The notes under the pieces: model-generated | Seen by the model: the letters and a program-made list of their open reading frames with translations, nothing else | The model's database searches: none | Told to the model about the DNA's origin: nothing | Shown: piece after piece, positions 54,688 through 63,833 of the stretch | Position numbering within the stretch: the stretch's first letter is position 1 | Layout: each line of letters starts with the position of its first letter | NCBI GenBank assembly: GCA_028283745.1 | Contig: JAPWJZ010000004.1 | Span: 372,001 to 436,000 of the forward strand | DNA from: Micavibrio sp. | GTDB taxonomy: Bacteria; Pseudomonadota; Alphaproteobacteria; Micavibrionales; UBA2020 | Reading direction: 5' to 3' | Length of the DNA: 64,000 nucleotides | Program-made: the position numbers and the translations under genes

Positions 54688-55766
54688 CAACAAAGCCGCC
54701 CGGCAAGGGGGATGCCACCCTCACCGCCGAAAAAGACAAAATGCAGCAGGAATGGGCCAATATGTCCGCCGATGATGACATGGAAGAAAAACGCGACGAT
54801 GGCCGCATCCTCGACCAGAAGGAAATTGACAGCCTTCTCGGCTTCGATGACGCGGGCGTTAAATCCGAAAAAACCGGCATCATGGAGCTTATCAATTCCG
54901 CGCTCGTCAACTACGAGCGTTTGCCGATGCTGGACATCGTCTTTGACCGCCTTGTCCGCCTGCTGTCCACATCCCTTCGCAACCTGACCTCCGACAACGT
55001 CGAAATCAGCCTTGATCATATCTCCTCCGTCCGCTTCGGGGATTACCTCAATTCCATTCCCCTGCCCGCCATGCTGGGCATTTTCAAGGCGGAAGAATGG
55101 GATGACCACGGCCTGCTTGTGGTCGATAGCGCGCTGATTTACACGATTGTCGACGTGCTGCTCGGCGGCCGCCGCGGCACATCCGCCCTGCGCGTGGAAG
55201 GCCGGCCCTACACCACCATTGAAACCAAGCTGATCGAGCGCATGGTGCACGTGGTACTGAACGACCTGTCGACCGCTTTCGACCCGCTGTCCCCGGTTTC
55301 CTTCCGCCTCGAGCGCATTGAAACCAACCCGCGTTTCGCCACCATTACGCAAAGCAATAACGCGGGCGTGCTGGTGCGCCTGCGCATCGACATGGGCGAC
55401 CGGTCGGGCCGCATCGAAATCATGATCCCATATGCGACGCTGGAGCCTATCCGCGAGCTGCTGCTGCAGATGTTCATGGGTGAAAAATTCGGCCGCGACA
55501 CCATTTGGGAAACCCACCTGACGCGCGAGCTTTTCCAGACCGACATCCAGCTTTCCGCCATTCTGGGCGAAACCACCATTTCCCTCGACGAGCTTGTCAA
55601 TTTGCAGCCGGGTTCTACCTTTATGCTGAACACCCGGCCGGATGATTTGATCGAGATGCGCGTGGGCGACCAGTCCATGTTCATGGCCAAAGTGGGCCAG
55701 AAACAGGGGCAGATTGCCTGCAGCATCGAGGAATATATCGAACCCGAAAAGACCGAGGAGGTCTAA
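54684..55766 (+). CDS. fliM: Flagellar motor switch protein FliM
   Basis: 360 residues. The N-terminal LDQKEIDSLLGFD is the CheY-binding peptide. The middle domain has EISLDHISSVRFGDYLNSIPLPAMLGIF and the C-terminal SpoA domain ends the protein. FliM is the switch component of the C-ring. It is translationally coupled to fliL. The DUF6468 gene starts 6 bases after the stop. Confidence 0.95.
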   Translation: MTTKPPGKGDATLTAEKDKMQQEWANMSADDDMEEKRDDGRILDQKEIDSLLGFDDAGVKSEKTGIMELINSALVNYERLPMLDIVFDRLVRLLSTSLRNLTSDNVEISLDHISSVRFGDYLNSIPLPAMLGIFKAEEWDDHGLLVVDSALIYTIVDVLLGGRRGTSALRVEGRPYTTIETKLIERMVHVVLNDLSTAFDPLSPVSFRLERIETNPRFATITQSNNAGVLVRLRIDMGDRSGRIEIMIPYATLEPIRELLLQMFMGEKFGRDTIWETHLTRELFQTDIQLSAILGETTISLDELVNLQPGSTFMLNTRPDDLIEMRVGDQSMFMAKVGQKQGQIACSIEEYIEPEKTEEV

Positions 55767-55772
55767 GCCGCC

Positions 55773-56264
55773 TTGAGCCCGTATATTGGTCTTGGATTTG
55801 ACGTTGTCATCATGGTCGCCCTTGTGGCGACGATTGTTTTTGCCTTTCGCCTGTCAAAGCAGTTCGAGCAGATGCAGGCCGACCGCAAGGCCTTTGACCT
55901 GCTGATTTCCTCGCTCAACCTCGCCTCATCGCGCGCGGAAGCCGCCGTGAAGGCGTTGAAGGACGCAGCCCAGCAGGGCGGCGACCAGCTGCAGGAGAAA
56001 ATCAACGCCGCCCGCACCCTGTCGGACGAGCTGGAAATTATGGTGCAGGCCGGCGACAACATGGCGGACAGGCTGCAGAACGCCGCAACACGCATGCGCA
56101 AGGCCGCCGCCCCCGCCGCACCGCAGCAACTGATGACCGCGGAAGACGCCGCCGAAGAACAGGTGGATGATACGCCCCGCCACGCGACCGCCAGCACTGC
56201 CGCACCGCGCAGCCGCGCCGAAAAAGAATTGCTCGAGGCGCTGCGCGCCAAGCAACAGCCCTGA
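55773..56264 (+). CDS. DUF6468 flagellar-locus protein
   Basis: 163 residues. One N-terminal membrane segment (GLGFDVVIMVALVATIVFAF) precedes a coiled-coil-like region (about 30-115). TTG at 55773 is the start, since no ATG is nearby and GAGGAG lies 12 bases upstream. It is placed between fliM and motE as in other Alphaproteobacteria with DUF6468. The function is unknown but a motor-associated role is likely from context. Confidence 0.8.
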   Translation: MSPYIGLGFDVVIMVALVATIVFAFRLSKQFEQMQADRKAFDLLISSLNLASSRAEAAVKALKDAAQQGGDQLQEKINAARTLSDELEIMVQAGDNMADRLQNAATRMRKAAAPAAPQQLMTAEDAAEEQVDDTPRHATASTAAPRSRAEKELLEALRAKQQP

Positions 56265-56274
56265 AAGGCCTGTC

Positions 56275-57108
56275 ATGAAATTTCCGACCCGCCTGTTCCG
56301 GCCCTTCAATATTTTCACCGCCCTCATGGTGGTGGCGGTTTTCGCCTTTGCCTTCCGGCTGGTGAACGTCTTGTCCTTCGGCATGCATGAAATTGCGGGC
56401 AAGAATGTTTCGGCCATTGGCGCAGTGATGCCCGCGGGCGCTGAAGAAACGCCTAAATCCGCAAGCTCCGCCATGACCTCCGCCGACAGCGCCGCAGCCG
56501 CCACGCAAAAGCCGGAAGCTGCCGCAACCGCAATGCCCGCCGCGGGCGGTTCCACCACGCCCGGCACCGCAGCCGATGCCGCCGCCGGTGCGGATGCCGC
56601 CAAAGACGCCTCAAAACCCGCGGATGCAAGCGCCACCGGCGCGGCGCCCGCGCAGGATGAAGCGCATGATTACAGTTCTGCCGAGCTGGAAGTGCTGCAG
56701 TCTCTGTCCAAGCGCCGCGACGACCTTGATAAGCGCGAAAAGAAGCTGGGGGAGCGTGAAGCCCTGCTGGCCGCCGCTGAACAGGAAGTCGACCATAAAA
56801 TTGGCGAGCTGAACAAGCTGAAGGACGAAATTGAAGGCCTGCTTGGCAAGCAGCAGAAAATGGAAGAAGACCGCCTTGCCAGCCTGGTCAAAATTTACGA
56901 AGGCATGAAGCCCAAGGAAGCGGCGACAATTTTCAACACGCTTGACCTTGATGTGCTGCTGGCGGTGATTGGCCGCATGAACGAACGTAAAAGCGGCCCC
57001 ATCCTTGCCAGCATGGACCCGGACAAAGCCCGCATCGTTACCATCAAACTGGCGGAACAGCGCAAGCTGCCCAATGCACCGCCCGCTGATTCCGCCGCAA
57101 AACCCTAA
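56275..57108 (+). CDS. motE: MotE-like flagellar motility protein
   Basis: 278 residues. A membrane segment lies at about 12-32. An Ala/Asp-rich linker precedes a coiled coil (KRRDDLDKREKKLGEREALLAAAEQEVDHK...). The C-terminal segment LASLVKIYEGMKPKEAATIFNTLDLDVLLAVIGRMNERKSGPILASMDP is the MgtE-N-like domain of MotE. MotE in alphaproteobacteria is a chaperone for the periplasmic motility protein MotC. The start MKFPTRLF has AAAGG 6 bases upstream. Confidence 0.85.
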   Translation: MKFPTRLFRPFNIFTALMVVAVFAFAFRLVNVLSFGMHEIAGKNVSAIGAVMPAGAEETPKSASSAMTSADSAAAATQKPEAAATAMPAAGGSTTPGTAADAAAGADAAKDASKPADASATGAAPAQDEAHDYSSAELEVLQSLSKRRDDLDKREKKLGEREALLAAAEQEVDHKIGELNKLKDEIEGLLGKQQKMEEDRLASLVKIYEGMKPKEAATIFNTLDLDVLLAVIGRMNERKSGPILASMDPDKARIVTIKLAEQRKLPNAPPADSAAKP

Positions 57109-57246
57109 AGCCCAGAACTATAATTCATCTGCAAATTCAACATCTTACTGTTAGTTAACCCTTTCGGCTGCACAATGGTGGGGACGTTTAAGGGCGCAAC
57201 AAACCGGCCAGCAACGGAGGACCTGTTTTTCACCGTGCCGATCGAC

Positions 57247-57615
57247 ATGAATATGCAGATCCTGGTCATCGACGATTTCCAGACCATGACAGCGCTCGTC
57301 CGTAACCTGCTGCGCAGTATCGGCTTCACGAATATCGATGAAGCGCGCGATGGTTCATCTGCCCTCGAAAAAATCGCCGAAAAGAACTTTGACCTCATCA
57401 TTTCCGACTGGAACATGAAGCCCATGGCGGGCATCGACCTGCTGCGCACCTTGCGCACCCGCGGCAACCCCGTCCCCTTCATCATGATCACGGCCGAAAA
57501 TTTGACCGAAAACGTGCTGGAGGCCAAGGCCGCCGGCGTGACCGGCTACATTACCAAGCCCTTCAACGCCCATACCCTGAAGGCGCGCATTGCCGCCGTG
57601 TTCGGGGAATTCTAG
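57247..57615 (+). CDS. CheY-like response regulator
   Basis: 122 residues for start MNMQILVIDD; several upstream in-frame codons, including GTG at 57235, are alternatives because GGAGG lies 26 bases before this ATG. A single receiver domain: acidic pair Asp9/Asp10, phospho-acceptor Asp54 (ISDWNMKP), Thr82 and Lys104 (TKPF). It has no output domain and may act on the switch FliM, whose gene is 2 kb upstream. No kinase gene is in the window. Confidence 0.9.
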   Translation: MNMQILVIDDFQTMTALVRNLLRSIGFTNIDEARDGSSALEKIAEKNFDLIISDWNMKPMAGIDLLRTLRTRGNPVPFIMITAENLTENVLEAKAAGVTGYITKPFNAHTLKARIAAVFGEF

Positions 57616-57755
57616 GCGGGCTGAAGCGCGCCCTGTCGCCTTATGTGAATTTTTGCGAATTTTCAACGTTACAGACTGAAATGTAACGTTTTTTCATGTA
57701 TCCTGTAGCTGGAACATTTTCGTTTAAATCGAAGCTTGGGACTTTTCAATTCCGC

Positions 57756-60731
57756 ATGAACAGGCCACCACGACATAACCGCGCCGCGCTGCTGCCGCTT
57801 TTGCTGGCGGCCTTGCTGTGCAGCGCCGCGCCTGCGTCATTGATGGCGACAAATGCGTATGCCGCAGCAACAAAAACGGCACCCGAAAAAGCTGACGCAA
57901 AAGCTGCGGTAAAAAATGTCCCCGTGCGCATCGGCGTGCACGATGATTACACGCGCGTGGTGATTGATTTCGAGCGGCTTGCCGCCTACCGCATTGCCCG
58001 CAGCGGCGATACCGTGACGCTGACCTTCGATACGCCTGCCAGCGTCACAACCCCCAACGGCAACGAGAAGTTGATTACATCGCTTGTCGCCAGCAAGCCG
58101 GATGCGACGACCGCGCGGCTTGCCGTTGGCATTACCGCCGGCAGCACCTACCGCGATTACCGGTCGGAGCAAAAAGTCGTGCTCGACATTTACGCCCCCG
58201 GCAAAAAAATGCCGGATGATAAAGCTGTTGCGGCAAAAGCCCCGCCTGCAAAAAACACCGAAGCGCCGATCAGCCTGAAAAAGGCTGCGACAGCGAAAAC
58301 TGCGCCCGGCGCAAAAGAAGCCGCGAAGGCCGCGGCAACAACCACTTCGCCGACAGGCGCTGCCACAGCCACAGCCCCCGCACTGACAAAAGAGTCGCTG
58401 ACAAAAGCCATCAACGATACGCTGAATGCGGCAGCTGCGCCCACAGACAAAGCCGCCGCGGTTGATGCCGCTGCCGCCAAAGCAGACGGCACCGCAAAAC
58501 CGGAGGCCGCCACCGCGCCTGCGACCCCGGCAACAACGCCTGCCGCACCCGCAACAGCGGCAACTGCCACAACAACAGCCAAGCCCGCCGATACCGACAA
58601 TAAGGCCGCCGCCGCTGCCGCCGCCAAAGGCGCGAGCATGATTGTCGACAAACCGCCGGAGGAAGAAGAGGCGACGGCAACGCAGGTCGGCCCGCCCGCC
58701 CCGCAAGATGAACCCACCACCATCACCATTTCAACGCTGGAACCCGCGCGGCTTGCCGTCTTCCCGCGCTTTGGCATGCTGTGGGTGGTGCTGGATACAG
58801 AAACCGCGGGCGCAACCCCGCCATCCGTTTCCGGCCCTATGGAAGGGCTGATGGGCAAGCCGAAAGTGCTGACCTTCAAGGGTGGCACCGCTTACCGCTA
58901 TACATTGCCGCCGACGCGCAGCCTGCGCGCGGACAGGCAAAGCCTGACATGGCACATTACCCTTGGCGGCACGCAGCTGCCGCCCTCCGCCACCGCCGAC
59001 TTGAAGGTGGAAGTTGACCCCACCACCAGCCGCGCCAAGCTGATTGCCAGCCTGAAAGACGCAAGCAACGTGATGGAAGTGCAGGACCCGATTGCCGGCG
59101 ACACGCTTGAAATTGTCGCAACCTCGGATCAATCGCAGCGCATCCGCACGCGCCGGCGCTTTCCGGAGCTTGAAATTCTACCCGCCGCCATTGGCATGGT
59201 GGCGCGCCCGCTGTCGGACCAGCTGCATTTTAACCGCATCGAGGATTTTGTGCTGATCACCATGCCGCAGGGCATGGCGGCCACCGCTGGCGCCGCAACC
59301 GGCCCCGCGCTGGTGAACAACACAACAGGCCATGAAGAAACCCGCCTGTTCGACTTCCCGAACTGGGAACAGGGCGGCATTAAAAAGCTCACCAAAAACG
59401 TGCAGGATTTGCAGCAGCGCCTGTCGCAGGCCACCAGGCCGGATGACCGCAACGCCCTGCTGATGAAGCTGGCGCTGCTGTACTTCGCCAATAACTTCGG
59501 GCAGGAAGCCACCGCCGTGCTGCGCGTGGTGGCGGATGAAACGCCCGACATGACCAAAAACCCCAACTTCATTGCGCTGCGCGGCGCGGCAGCCGCGCTG
59601 GCAGGCCGCTACGATGAAGCCCTGCAGGACCTTTCCAACCCCGCGCTGCAAAACCATGCGGAAGTCAGCCTCTGGATCGGCTTTGCCGCCGCCGCAACCG
59701 AGCAGTGGAAGATGGCGAACCGTGCCTTCCCTGCCGATAACATGCTGCTGTCGCAATACCCCGACAACATCGCAGCGCCCTTCACCATTTACATGGCGGA
59801 ATCTGCCCTGCGCCTTGGCCATAGCGACACCGCAAATTCGCTGCTGTCATCGCTGGACAGCATGTCGACGGGGTTCGATGAACACAACAGGGCCGCCGTA
59901 CAATACCTGAAGGGTGAAGCCGCGCGGCAGGCGGGCAACAATGCCGATGCCATTCGCATCTGGAAGCCCGTGGCAGCGGGGCTTGACCGCCTTTACCACA
60001 CCAAGGCCGCGCTGGCGCTTGCCAACCTGCAATTGCAGGAAGGGCAGATTACCGTGAAGCAGGCGATTGACCAGGTGGACAGCCTGCGCTTTGCGTGGCG
60101 CGGCGACGGGCTTGAAGTGCAGACGCTGCAAAACCTCGGCCTGCTGAAGATAAAAGACAAAAAATACCTGCTGGGCCTTGAAGACCTGAAAACGGCCGCT
60201 GGCCTTGCCGACAGCATGCAGGATGACAGCAGCCCCATTCGCGCCGATATGTCGGGTACTTTTTCCGACCTGTTCGTAAACGGCAAGGCGAAGGATATTT
60301 CACCGCTGGAAGCCGTGTCGATTTACAAGGAATTCAACAACCTGATGCCTGCGGGCGCAGAAGGCTCCATCGCGACACTCAGCTTTGCCGACAGCCTGAT
60401 CAGCATGGACTTGCTGGAAAGCGCGGAATCGCTACTGGCTGACCAGTTGAAATCGGGCCAGATTGACGCGTCAAAAGTGCCTGCAATTGAAAATAAACTC
60501 GCCGCCGTTTATTTGATTGATAGCGAACCCGACAAGGCGCTTGCGCTGATGCAGACGGGCGCACAAACAGAAGAACGCGGCCTTTTAAAGGCCCGCGCCC
60601 TGTCAAAGCTTGCCCGCACCGATGACGCGATTGCGGCGCTGGAGCCGTTTACGTCGGTCGATGCCCGTAAATTGAAAGCGGATGTGCTGTGGCACGCGAA
60701 AAAATGGGACCAGGCCGCCGCCACCAATTGA
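57756..60731 (+). CDS. Large TPR protein, frame broken near its 3' end
   Basis: 991 residues. The signal peptide is LLPLLLAALLCSAAPASLMATNAYA. An AMIN-like beta domain (VPVRIGVHDDYTRVVIDFERL...KVVLDIYAP) and a long Ala/Pro/Thr/Lys linker (residues about 165-310) follow, then a second beta domain and, from about 550, helical repeats of TPR/sel1 type (LALANLQLQEGQ, KALALMQTGAQTEERGLL). The frame ends at TGA 60729-60731, but it continues in the +1 frame (ATIETLLPPPSQLL) to 61020. One extra A in the ACCAATTGA run at 60726-60727 explains this. Function unknown; context is the flagellar locus. Confidence 0.75.
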   Translation: MNRPPRHNRAALLPLLLAALLCSAAPASLMATNAYAAATKTAPEKADAKAAVKNVPVRIGVHDDYTRVVIDFERLAAYRIARSGDTVTLTFDTPASVTTPNGNEKLITSLVASKPDATTARLAVGITAGSTYRDYRSEQKVVLDIYAPGKKMPDDKAVAAKAPPAKNTEAPISLKKAATAKTAPGAKEAAKAAATTTSPTGAATATAPALTKESLTKAINDTLNAAAAPTDKAAAVDAAAAKADGTAKPEAATAPATPATTPAAPATAATATTTAKPADTDNKAAAAAAAKGASMIVDKPPEEEEATATQVGPPAPQDEPTTITISTLEPARLAVFPRFGMLWVVLDTETAGATPPSVSGPMEGLMGKPKVLTFKGGTAYRYTLPPTRSLRADRQSLTWHITLGGTQLPPSATADLKVEVDPTTSRAKLIASLKDASNVMEVQDPIAGDTLEIVATSDQSQRIRTRRRFPELEILPAAIGMVARPLSDQLHFNRIEDFVLITMPQGMAATAGAATGPALVNNTTGHEETRLFDFPNWEQGGIKKLTKNVQDLQQRLSQATRPDDRNALLMKLALLYFANNFGQEATAVLRVVADETPDMTKNPNFIALRGAAAALAGRYDEALQDLSNPALQNHAEVSLWIGFAAAATEQWKMANRAFPADNMLLSQYPDNIAAPFTIYMAESALRLGHSDTANSLLSSLDSMSTGFDEHNRAAVQYLKGEAARQAGNNADAIRIWKPVAAGLDRLYHTKAALALANLQLQEGQITVKQAIDQVDSLRFAWRGDGLEVQTLQNLGLLKIKDKKYLLGLEDLKTAAGLADSMQDDSSPIRADMSGTFSDLFVNGKAKDISPLEAVSIYKEFNNLMPAGAEGSIATLSFADSLISMDLLESAESLLADQLKSGQIDASKVPAIENKLAAVYLIDSEPDKALALMQTGAQTEERGLLKARALSKLARTDDAIAALEPFTSVDARKLKADVLWHAKKWDQAAATN

Positions 60732-61020
60732 AACGCTGCTGCCCCCGCCGTCGCAACTGCTGAACGAGCCGGATGCGCAGCTGGTGGTCAACGCCGCCGT
60801 CGCCTACAAGCTGGCGGGGGATACCAAGGGCCTTGCGGATATTCGCTCCCGCTATAACGCTGTCATGGCGGCAACGACGCTGGCGAATACCTTTGGCACG
60901 GTCACGCGCAGCGGCGGCAATTCGGCATTGTCGGACCGCGACACGATTTTAAAAATCATCGACGAAGTCGACATGTTCAAGGGCTTCCTTGACACCTATA
61001 AGGGCGGCAAAGGCTCTTAA
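60729..61020 (+). pseudogene. C-terminal part of the TPR protein in a shifted frame
   Basis: Reading IETLLPPPSQLLNEPDAQLVV...LDTYKGGKGS in the +1 frame joins without a gap to the preceding TPR protein. It continues the same helical pattern and has no start codon or ribosome binding site of its own. It is either an assembly error, a real disabling insertion, or a programmed +1 shift. Stop at 61020. Confidence 0.6.
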
Positions 61021-61030
61021 GCTTTTTACC

Positions 61031-61681
61031 TCAACGGAATTTTAGCGGCTTGAGCGGCGCAACCGCCTTGGCGGTACCGCGGGCGGCGGTGGCGGCGGCA
61101 TTGAGGCCTTCGCGGGTTTCAAGGTAGTGCCGCATGCGCAGCGAACCTTCGGCCTTGGCAATATCATACGGCAGGCGGCCTTCTGCGTCCGGTTCGGATA
61201 AATTAATCCCGCGTTTTTCGACCATCATTTTAAGCGCCTCCATGTCATCCGTGCGGATGACATAGGCAACCTCCTGCTGCAAACGCTCGACCGGCAGATG
61301 CTTCATCACCAGCAGCGCGCCTTCGGGGTTGTTCATGCTGCGGGCGGTTTGCAGCGCATCGCTGCCCTGCTGCCATGTGGCGTTTACGTCTGCGCCGCGC
61401 GCCAGCAGCAATTCGGCAATATCATTCTGCTTGAAGGTCAGCGCGTAGTGCAGCGGCGTGCGCTGCTGGTGACCGACAGCGTTGACATCAGACCCCGCCG
61501 CAATCAGCTGCCGCGCAAAATCCAGCCGCTTCATAATCAGCGCGACCATCAGGGGGGTATTGCCGGTTTCGTTGCGCGCCTCCAGCCAGGCGGGGCGCGC
61601 CAGACGTTCCGCGAATGCCGCCGGATCGCCCATGGCGATGGCGCTGAAAAACTTTTCATCATGCGGCGTTGGCGTGGACAT
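61031..61681 (-). CDS. Ankyrin repeat protein
   Basis: 216 residues. At least four ankyrin repeats are seen: NETGNTPLMVALIMKRLDFARQLIAAGSDVNA, HQQRTPLHYALTFKQNDIAELLLARGADVNA, then weaker units to EGRLPYDIAKAEG. There is no signal peptide or membrane segment. Such proteins bind partner proteins; the partner is unknown. It is convergent with the TPR gene. Confidence 0.88.
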   Translation of the reverse strand: MSTPTPHDEKFFSAIAMGDPAAFAERLARPAWLEARNETGNTPLMVALIMKRLDFARQLIAAGSDVNAVGHQQRTPLHYALTFKQNDIAELLLARGADVNATWQQGSDALQTARSMNNPEGALLVMKHLPVERLQQEVAYVIRTDDMEALKMMVEKRGINLSEPDAEGRLPYDIAKAEGSLRMRHYLETREGLNAAATAARGTAKAVAPLKPLKFR

Positions 61682-62022
61682 GCTTTGTCAGGTTTCTGAA
61701 GGGTTCTTGAGTCTGTTTTTAAGGCGTGGCGGATAGTCTAGCAGCGTTAACTTTTATGGCAACGAGAATTTTATAAAATATATAAATATCAATTACTTAA
61801 AATAGTTAATGTTTAATTAATTGACATAATTATTAACGAGGCGTAGGCTTTTTATATACCCAGTTTTTGGTGATGACCGTCTACCCGGCTGAAAGCCGTT
61901 ATATCTCACGGCTGAAAGCCGTTTACATCTTACGGCTGAAAGCCGTTTCACACGGCAAATATATCCGTGCTATACCACGAACCTTCAAAAACAAAAAAGA
62001 CTTCACAAGGCAGGCACAACAG
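61682..62022. other. AT-rich 340-bp region with triple hairpin repeat
   Basis: The region 61740-61860 is far more AT-rich than the rest of the window. It contains TTGACA at 61821-61826 but no -10 box at the usual spacing. The second half carries three hairpins (61886-61947) in the leader of the downstream gene. An in-frame extension upstream of 62023 exists but carries low-complexity repeats and is not thought to be coding. Confidence 0.5.
61886..61947. repeat. Three tandem CGGCTGAAAGCCGTT repeats
   Basis: Copies at 61886-61900, 61909-61923 and 61933-61947, spaced 23 and 24 bases. Each forms a 5-6 bp stem (ACGGCT/AGCCGT in the second and third) with a short GAA loop. In RNA these would give three identical small stem-loops in the leader of the HEAT-like gene. 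In DNA they could be three operator half-sites. Confidence 0.75.
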
Positions 62023-63204
62023 ATGAGCGATGCAAATATTCAAACGACGTTAAGCGAAACCCTAAACCGCCTGTCGCAGAAAAACCTGTCGACAGCGGAT
62101 GCGGCTGAAGACCGCCGTGCGCTGGCCGCCATGGCCACCGGGTTTAACGATGCATCGCTGCCCGTCGCCGAAAAGCTTGCAAGCGCCCTTGGCGACATTG
62201 GCGATTACGGCGCCCGCTGGATTACCGCGAAAATGCTGCGCGATGCCGGCCTGAAGGACGAACAGCAGGGCACGATTGCGATGGATGCCTATACCCGCGA
62301 GCTTAAGACCGAAAAAGACGTCGGTTCCCGCTACATGTTCTCCGGCCTTGCGCGTGATATTGGCGTGAAATTTGAAGCTTTAAGCGTGCCTGCGGCAACC
62401 GCAATTGCCGCAACACTGGCGACCGAAAAAGACGGCTATGCCCGCAACATTGAAAAGAACGCGCTGATGGCGCTTGCAAACAGCAGCGAAGCCGCGGCAC
62501 CCGTGGCGATTGCCGCGCTTGGCGCCGCCCTGCTGAACGAGCCGGATAAATTCATGCGCCAGATGCTGTCAGGCAACCTTGCCGATATTGGCGTTAACTA
62601 CGCAAGCCAGGCCGGCGCGGCGCTGGCCGCCCTTGCCAAGGGCGCGGAGCAGGAAAAAGACGGCAGCACCGTGCGCCGTTACGCGCAGGATATTGCCCTT
62701 ATCGCCATTAACGCGCCGGATGTGGTGCCGCAGGCCATTCGCGTATTGTCGAACGGCATGAACAACGGCGGCAACAACGAAGCGACGGTGGGTTATTCAA
62801 ACGCCCTTCGCGCGATTGGTGAACAACACCCCATGGCCGTGATTGTGGCGGCGCAAACCAGCCTTGATCTTGGCGGCAGCAAAGACCAACGCCGCCTGCA
62901 TATTTCAAACCTGAAGGGACTTGCCGCGCTGGGCCATGCGGAATCCACCGCTGTTGCAGGCGTGCTGGCGCATACGCTGGCCGTTGAAAAAGAAGCCTTC
63001 AACCGCCGCCTTGCGGTGGAAGGGCTGATGGCCTGCATCACCAACCGCATTGACGAAGCGCCGGTAAAGCAAGCCCTGCAATCCGCCCTGACGACGGAGC
63101 GCGACCGCGAAACCCGCGACGACATTACCCGCAGCCTGCGCAGCCTTGGCATTGTTGTGCCCTATGCCGGCAACGCCCTGCGCCTGCAGCCGACGTTTGG
63201 CTAA
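62023..63204 (+). CDS. HEAT-like helical repeat protein
   Basis: 393 residues. The start MSDANIQTTLSE has AAGG and GGCA upstream. Helical repeats of about 40-60 residues contain the motif (T/Q/V)EKDxxxR (TEKDVGSRY, TEKDGYARN, QEKDGSTVRRYA, VEKEAFNRRLA, TERDRETRDD). This is the pattern of HEAT/armadillo-like solenoids. No membrane segment or signal peptide. Function unknown. Ends at a terminator. Confidence 0.75.
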   Translation: MSDANIQTTLSETLNRLSQKNLSTADAAEDRRALAAMATGFNDASLPVAEKLASALGDIGDYGARWITAKMLRDAGLKDEQQGTIAMDAYTRELKTEKDVGSRYMFSGLARDIGVKFEALSVPAATAIAATLATEKDGYARNIEKNALMALANSSEAAAPVAIAALGAALLNEPDKFMRQMLSGNLADIGVNYASQAGAALAALAKGAEQEKDGSTVRRYAQDIALIAINAPDVVPQAIRVLSNGMNNGGNNEATVGYSNALRAIGEQHPMAVIVAAQTSLDLGGSKDQRRLHISNLKGLAALGHAESTAVAGVLAHTLAVEKEAFNRRLAVEGLMACITNRIDEAPVKQALQSALTTERDRETRDDITRSLRSLGIVVPYAGNALRLQPTFG

Positions 63205-63224
63205 TACCGGCCGCAAAATGCCTT

Positions 63225-63259
63225 AAAAAAGCGGGGAGGAGAAATTCTTCCCGCTTTTT
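63225..63259. terminator. Terminator between convergent genes 62023-63204 and 63327-63776
   Basis: AAAAAGCGGG (63226-63235) pairs with CCCGCTTTTT (63250-63259). Purine/pyrimidine bases inside can extend the stem. The U run is present on both strands, so it is likely to stop both convergent genes. Confidence 0.8.
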
Positions 63260-63326
63260 GCTGCGCGCAAGCCAGGCCTGCCAGCCTGAGCGCAGCGCGG
63301 AATGACAATTTTTTTCAGGAAAAGGC

Positions 63327-63776
63327 TTACGCCAGCTTTTCAAGGAAGGCGCCGAAGTCGAAATAGAGCTTCGCTTCTTCCTTCTTGACCCAGTAAAGGT
63401 CATAGGCGATGGGGGTTTTGTTTGCGCCGGAGGGCGTCATCTCGTAGTGGCGCCAGTTTTCGGGCGTGGGGTTGGCGCATTTCAGGTGGAAGAAATGGCG
63501 CTCGTGCAGCTCGCCCTGGCAGGCCACACGCTCGCCTTCAATGTCGCGGGTGCCGAGGTATTCGACAAGTTCCAGCCCTTCAAGACCGGTTTCTTCCTGT
63601 GCTTCGCGCAGCACGGCATCGCGCAGGGCTTCGTTTGCCTCCACCGTGCCGGCGGGGACTTGTACGCCCGCTTCTGGGCAACCCGTTTCATTGAACACAA
63701 GCAGCTTATCGCCAAGCGTGATATACGCGACGACTTTCTGGATGCGGGCGGGTTTTCTTTTGTTACGAAACGTCAT
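63327..63776 (-). CDS. Nudix hydrolase
   Basis: 149 residues. The Nudix box G43-x5-E-x7-REAQEETGL (GTVEANEALRDAV...) is complete, with the metal-binding Glu pair. It hydrolyses a nucleoside diphosphate linked to another group; substrate unknown. The region beyond (about 70-145) is not typical of MutT. The upstream basic tail MTFRNKRKPARIQK is short. Confidence 0.9.
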   Translation of the reverse strand: MTFRNKRKPARIQKVVAYITLGDKLLVFNETGCPEAGVQVPAGTVEANEALRDAVLREAQEETGLEGLELVEYLGTRDIEGERVACQGELHERHFFHLKCANPTPENWRHYEMTPSGANKTPIAYDLYWVKKEEAKLYFDFGAFLEKLA

Positions 63777-63833
63777 CTGTGGTGCCGGTTGTGCCTGTCG
63801 TTTTTTTGATAGTTTTTTTGTGGTGCGTATCTT

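Noticed and set aside
61821-61858. Canonical sigma-70 promoter TTGACA/TATATA
   Set aside because: The spacing is about 24-26 bp, too long for sigma-70; reported only as an AT-rich leader.
61867-62022. N-terminal extension of the HEAT-like protein
   Set aside because: The extension translates the triple hairpin repeats into RLKAV repeats and lacks a ribosome binding site; ATG at 62023 is preferred.
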